A DNA stretch of 5,872 nucleotides. It comes from Nitrospinota bacterium. GTDB taxonomy: Bacteria > Nitrospinota > Nitrospinia > UBA9942. The stretch spans positions 1 to 5,872 of the forward strand of contig JACQEW010000336.1 of assembly GCA_016200365.1 (NCBI GenBank), in the 5' to 3' direction. Numbering within the stretch: the first letter of the stretch is position 1; every line of letters starts with the position of its first letter. Below, in pieces: positions 5,007 to 5,872 of this stretch. Below the pieces are notes generated by a model. It did not search any database. It was not told the DNA's origin and saw only the letters and a list, made by a program, of their open reading frames with translations. The translations under genes were made by a program, and so were the position numbers.

Positions 5007-5089
5007 AGAAGTTATAGAGTTAAGGAGTTTAAAAGCTTTTCATATTTTTAACTCCTGAACTCCTCAACTCATTAACTCATAAACTGTTA
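4993..5089. repeat. Inverted octamer array filling the motB-motA junction
   Basis: The left arm reads GAGTTAAG, GAGTGAAG, AAGTTATA, GAGTTAAG, GAGTTTAA (4993-5032). After AAGCTTTTCATATTTTT, the right arm reads AACTCCTG, AACTCCTC, AACTCATT, AACTCATA, AACTGTTA (5050-5089). The arms are approximate reverse complements with an eight-base period. The motB stop TGA lies in the second left unit, and the motA ATG follows two bases after the right arm. The left arm holds SD-like GGAG cores and the right arm their complement CTCC, so folding would bury them. Confidence 0.85.
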
Positions 5090-5091
5090 GT

Positions 5092-5871
5092 ATGAACTTA
5101 TCAACTATTATCGGACTTGTTATGGGTATTCTTGCCGTGGTCGGCGGCCAGGTTTTGGAGGGGGGGCATATCGGCTCGATCCTCCAGATAACCGCAGCAG
5201 TTATTGTCTTTGGCGGAACTCTGGGCGCTACTATTCTCAGCTTTGAATGGCAGGATTTGAAGAAAGGTTTAAAGACGACCTTTATGATATTTAGAAATCC
5301 GGAAGGCGAATTTCAGACTATGATTGATTTAATTGTGGAGCTGGCAGGGAGGGCACGGAAAGACGGTATCCTTGCCCTTCAAAATTTGCAGGCTGATATT
5401 AAAGACCCCTTTTTGAAACGGGGGTTGGGGTATGCCATAGATGGGCTGGAGCCGGCAATGATAAGACATATCATGGAGCAGGATCTTGAGACTGCGGAGA
5501 ATGATCTGATGATTGGGGCAAAGGTTTATGAGGCAGCAGGCGGATATGCGCCAACCATAGGGATACTCGGTGCGGTTCTTGGATTGATTCATGTTATGGA
5601 GATGCTGGAGGACCCGAGCAAGATAGGCGGCGGTATAGCGGTTGCCTTCGTTGCAACGGTCTACGGCGTTGGCGGGGCGAATCTGATATTTCTTCCCATT
5701 TCCAATAAGATAAAGAGAAGGGCAAAGATATTGACTGCAAAAAGGAATATGATTTTACAGGGTATTATTGGCATTCAGGAGGGGAGAAACCCCCGTGTTG
5801 TCGGAGAGTATCTCAAGATGTTTATGGAAGAGGAGCTTCGTGCATTAAAAACAGCCGGACACAAATTATAA
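5092..5871 (+). CDS. motA: Flagellar motor stator protein MotA
   Basis: MotA is the membrane pentamer that surrounds MotB and pushes on the rotor protein FliG through its cytoplasmic loop. The 259 residues include membrane helices at about 3-20, 29-50, 151-172 and 182-203, with a large cytoplasmic loop between helices 2 and 3 and a charged tail. The conserved prolines lie at 154 (YAPTIGILGAVLGLI) and 202 (ANLIFLPI). In the loop, LAGRARKDGILALQ keeps the Arg equivalent to E. coli R90 (Arg89), but the Glu equivalent to E98 is Gln97. In helix 3, Ala161 occupies the place where sodium-type PomA has Thr158, which favours proton coupling (inference). The start at 5092 has no Shine-Dalgarno sequence, only octamer repeats. 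The stop codon is one base before the window end, so downstream partners are not visible. Confidence 0.93.
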   Translation: MNLSTIIGLVMGILAVVGGQVLEGGHIGSILQITAAVIVFGGTLGATILSFEWQDLKKGLKTTFMIFRNPEGEFQTMIDLIVELAGRARKDGILALQNLQADIKDPFLKRGLGYAIDGLEPAMIRHIMEQDLETAENDLMIGAKVYEAAGGYAPTIGILGAVLGLIHVMEMLEDPSKIGGGIAVAFVATVYGVGGANLIFLPISNKIKRRAKILTAKRNMILQGIIGIQEGRNPRVVGEYLKMFMEEELRALKTAGHKL

Positions 5872-5872
5872 A

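Noticed and set aside
4140..5089. The tandem arrays as CRISPR repeats
   Set aside because: Units are 7-8 bases, contiguous and without spacers, and arms are inverted; no cas genes are present.

Overview
The window reads as bacterial chromosomal accessory DNA, moderately AT-rich, from a flagellated Gram-negative organism. The suspected source is an uncultured Nitrospirota or deltaproteobacterial-type genome. This rests on the mix of a V/A-type ATPase subunit, a MotA/MotB stator pair, a caspase-like/FGE-domain protein and an ATTGCGAGCGAAGC-type dispersed repeat. No marker gene settles the taxonomy, so it is an inference.

Region 1 (1-300) is the right-hand end of an insertion sequence: the last codons of a probable IS5-type transposase, followed by an AT-rich noncoding tail. 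It abuts a gene that has lost its 5' part. Region 2 (288-1658) is that gene: a caspase-like (peptidase C14) domain retaining the His and Cys motifs, a charged coiled coil, a proline linker and an FGE-sulfatase/C-type-lectin-fold domain. The last ~100 bases of that domain are GC-rich and strikingly poor in adenine (7 A in 102 bases, against 33 in the preceding 102). This is what a diversity-generating retroelement (DGR) variable region would look like. No reverse transcriptase or template repeat lies in the window.

Region 3 (1659-1880) is intergenic. It holds a G-free octamer tract and a dispersed REP-like repeat. Region 4 (1881-3252, minus strand) is a two-gene overlapping operon of unrecognised envelope proteins. 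One is exported and the other is a multi-pass membrane protein whose C-terminus resembles a type IV pilin globular domain.

Region 5 (3253-3513) is a divergent intergenic region with a promoter, a dyad, a possible anti-Shine-Dalgarno element and an unlisted 39-codon ORF with a good ribosome site. Region 6 (3514-5871, plus strand) encodes V/A-type ATPase subunit D without other ATPase genes in view, then MotB and MotA in reversed order. The two junctions inside region 6 are built from 7-mer or 8-mer arrays arranged as inverted repeats. Each array supplies the upstream stop codon and runs up to, or within two bases of, the next start codon. Neither stator gene has a recognisable Shine-Dalgarno sequence.

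The strongest leads are the candidate DGR variable region on a caspase-like protein, the iterated hairpin arrays at gene junctions, and the orphan rotary-ATPase rotor subunit beside a stator pair.
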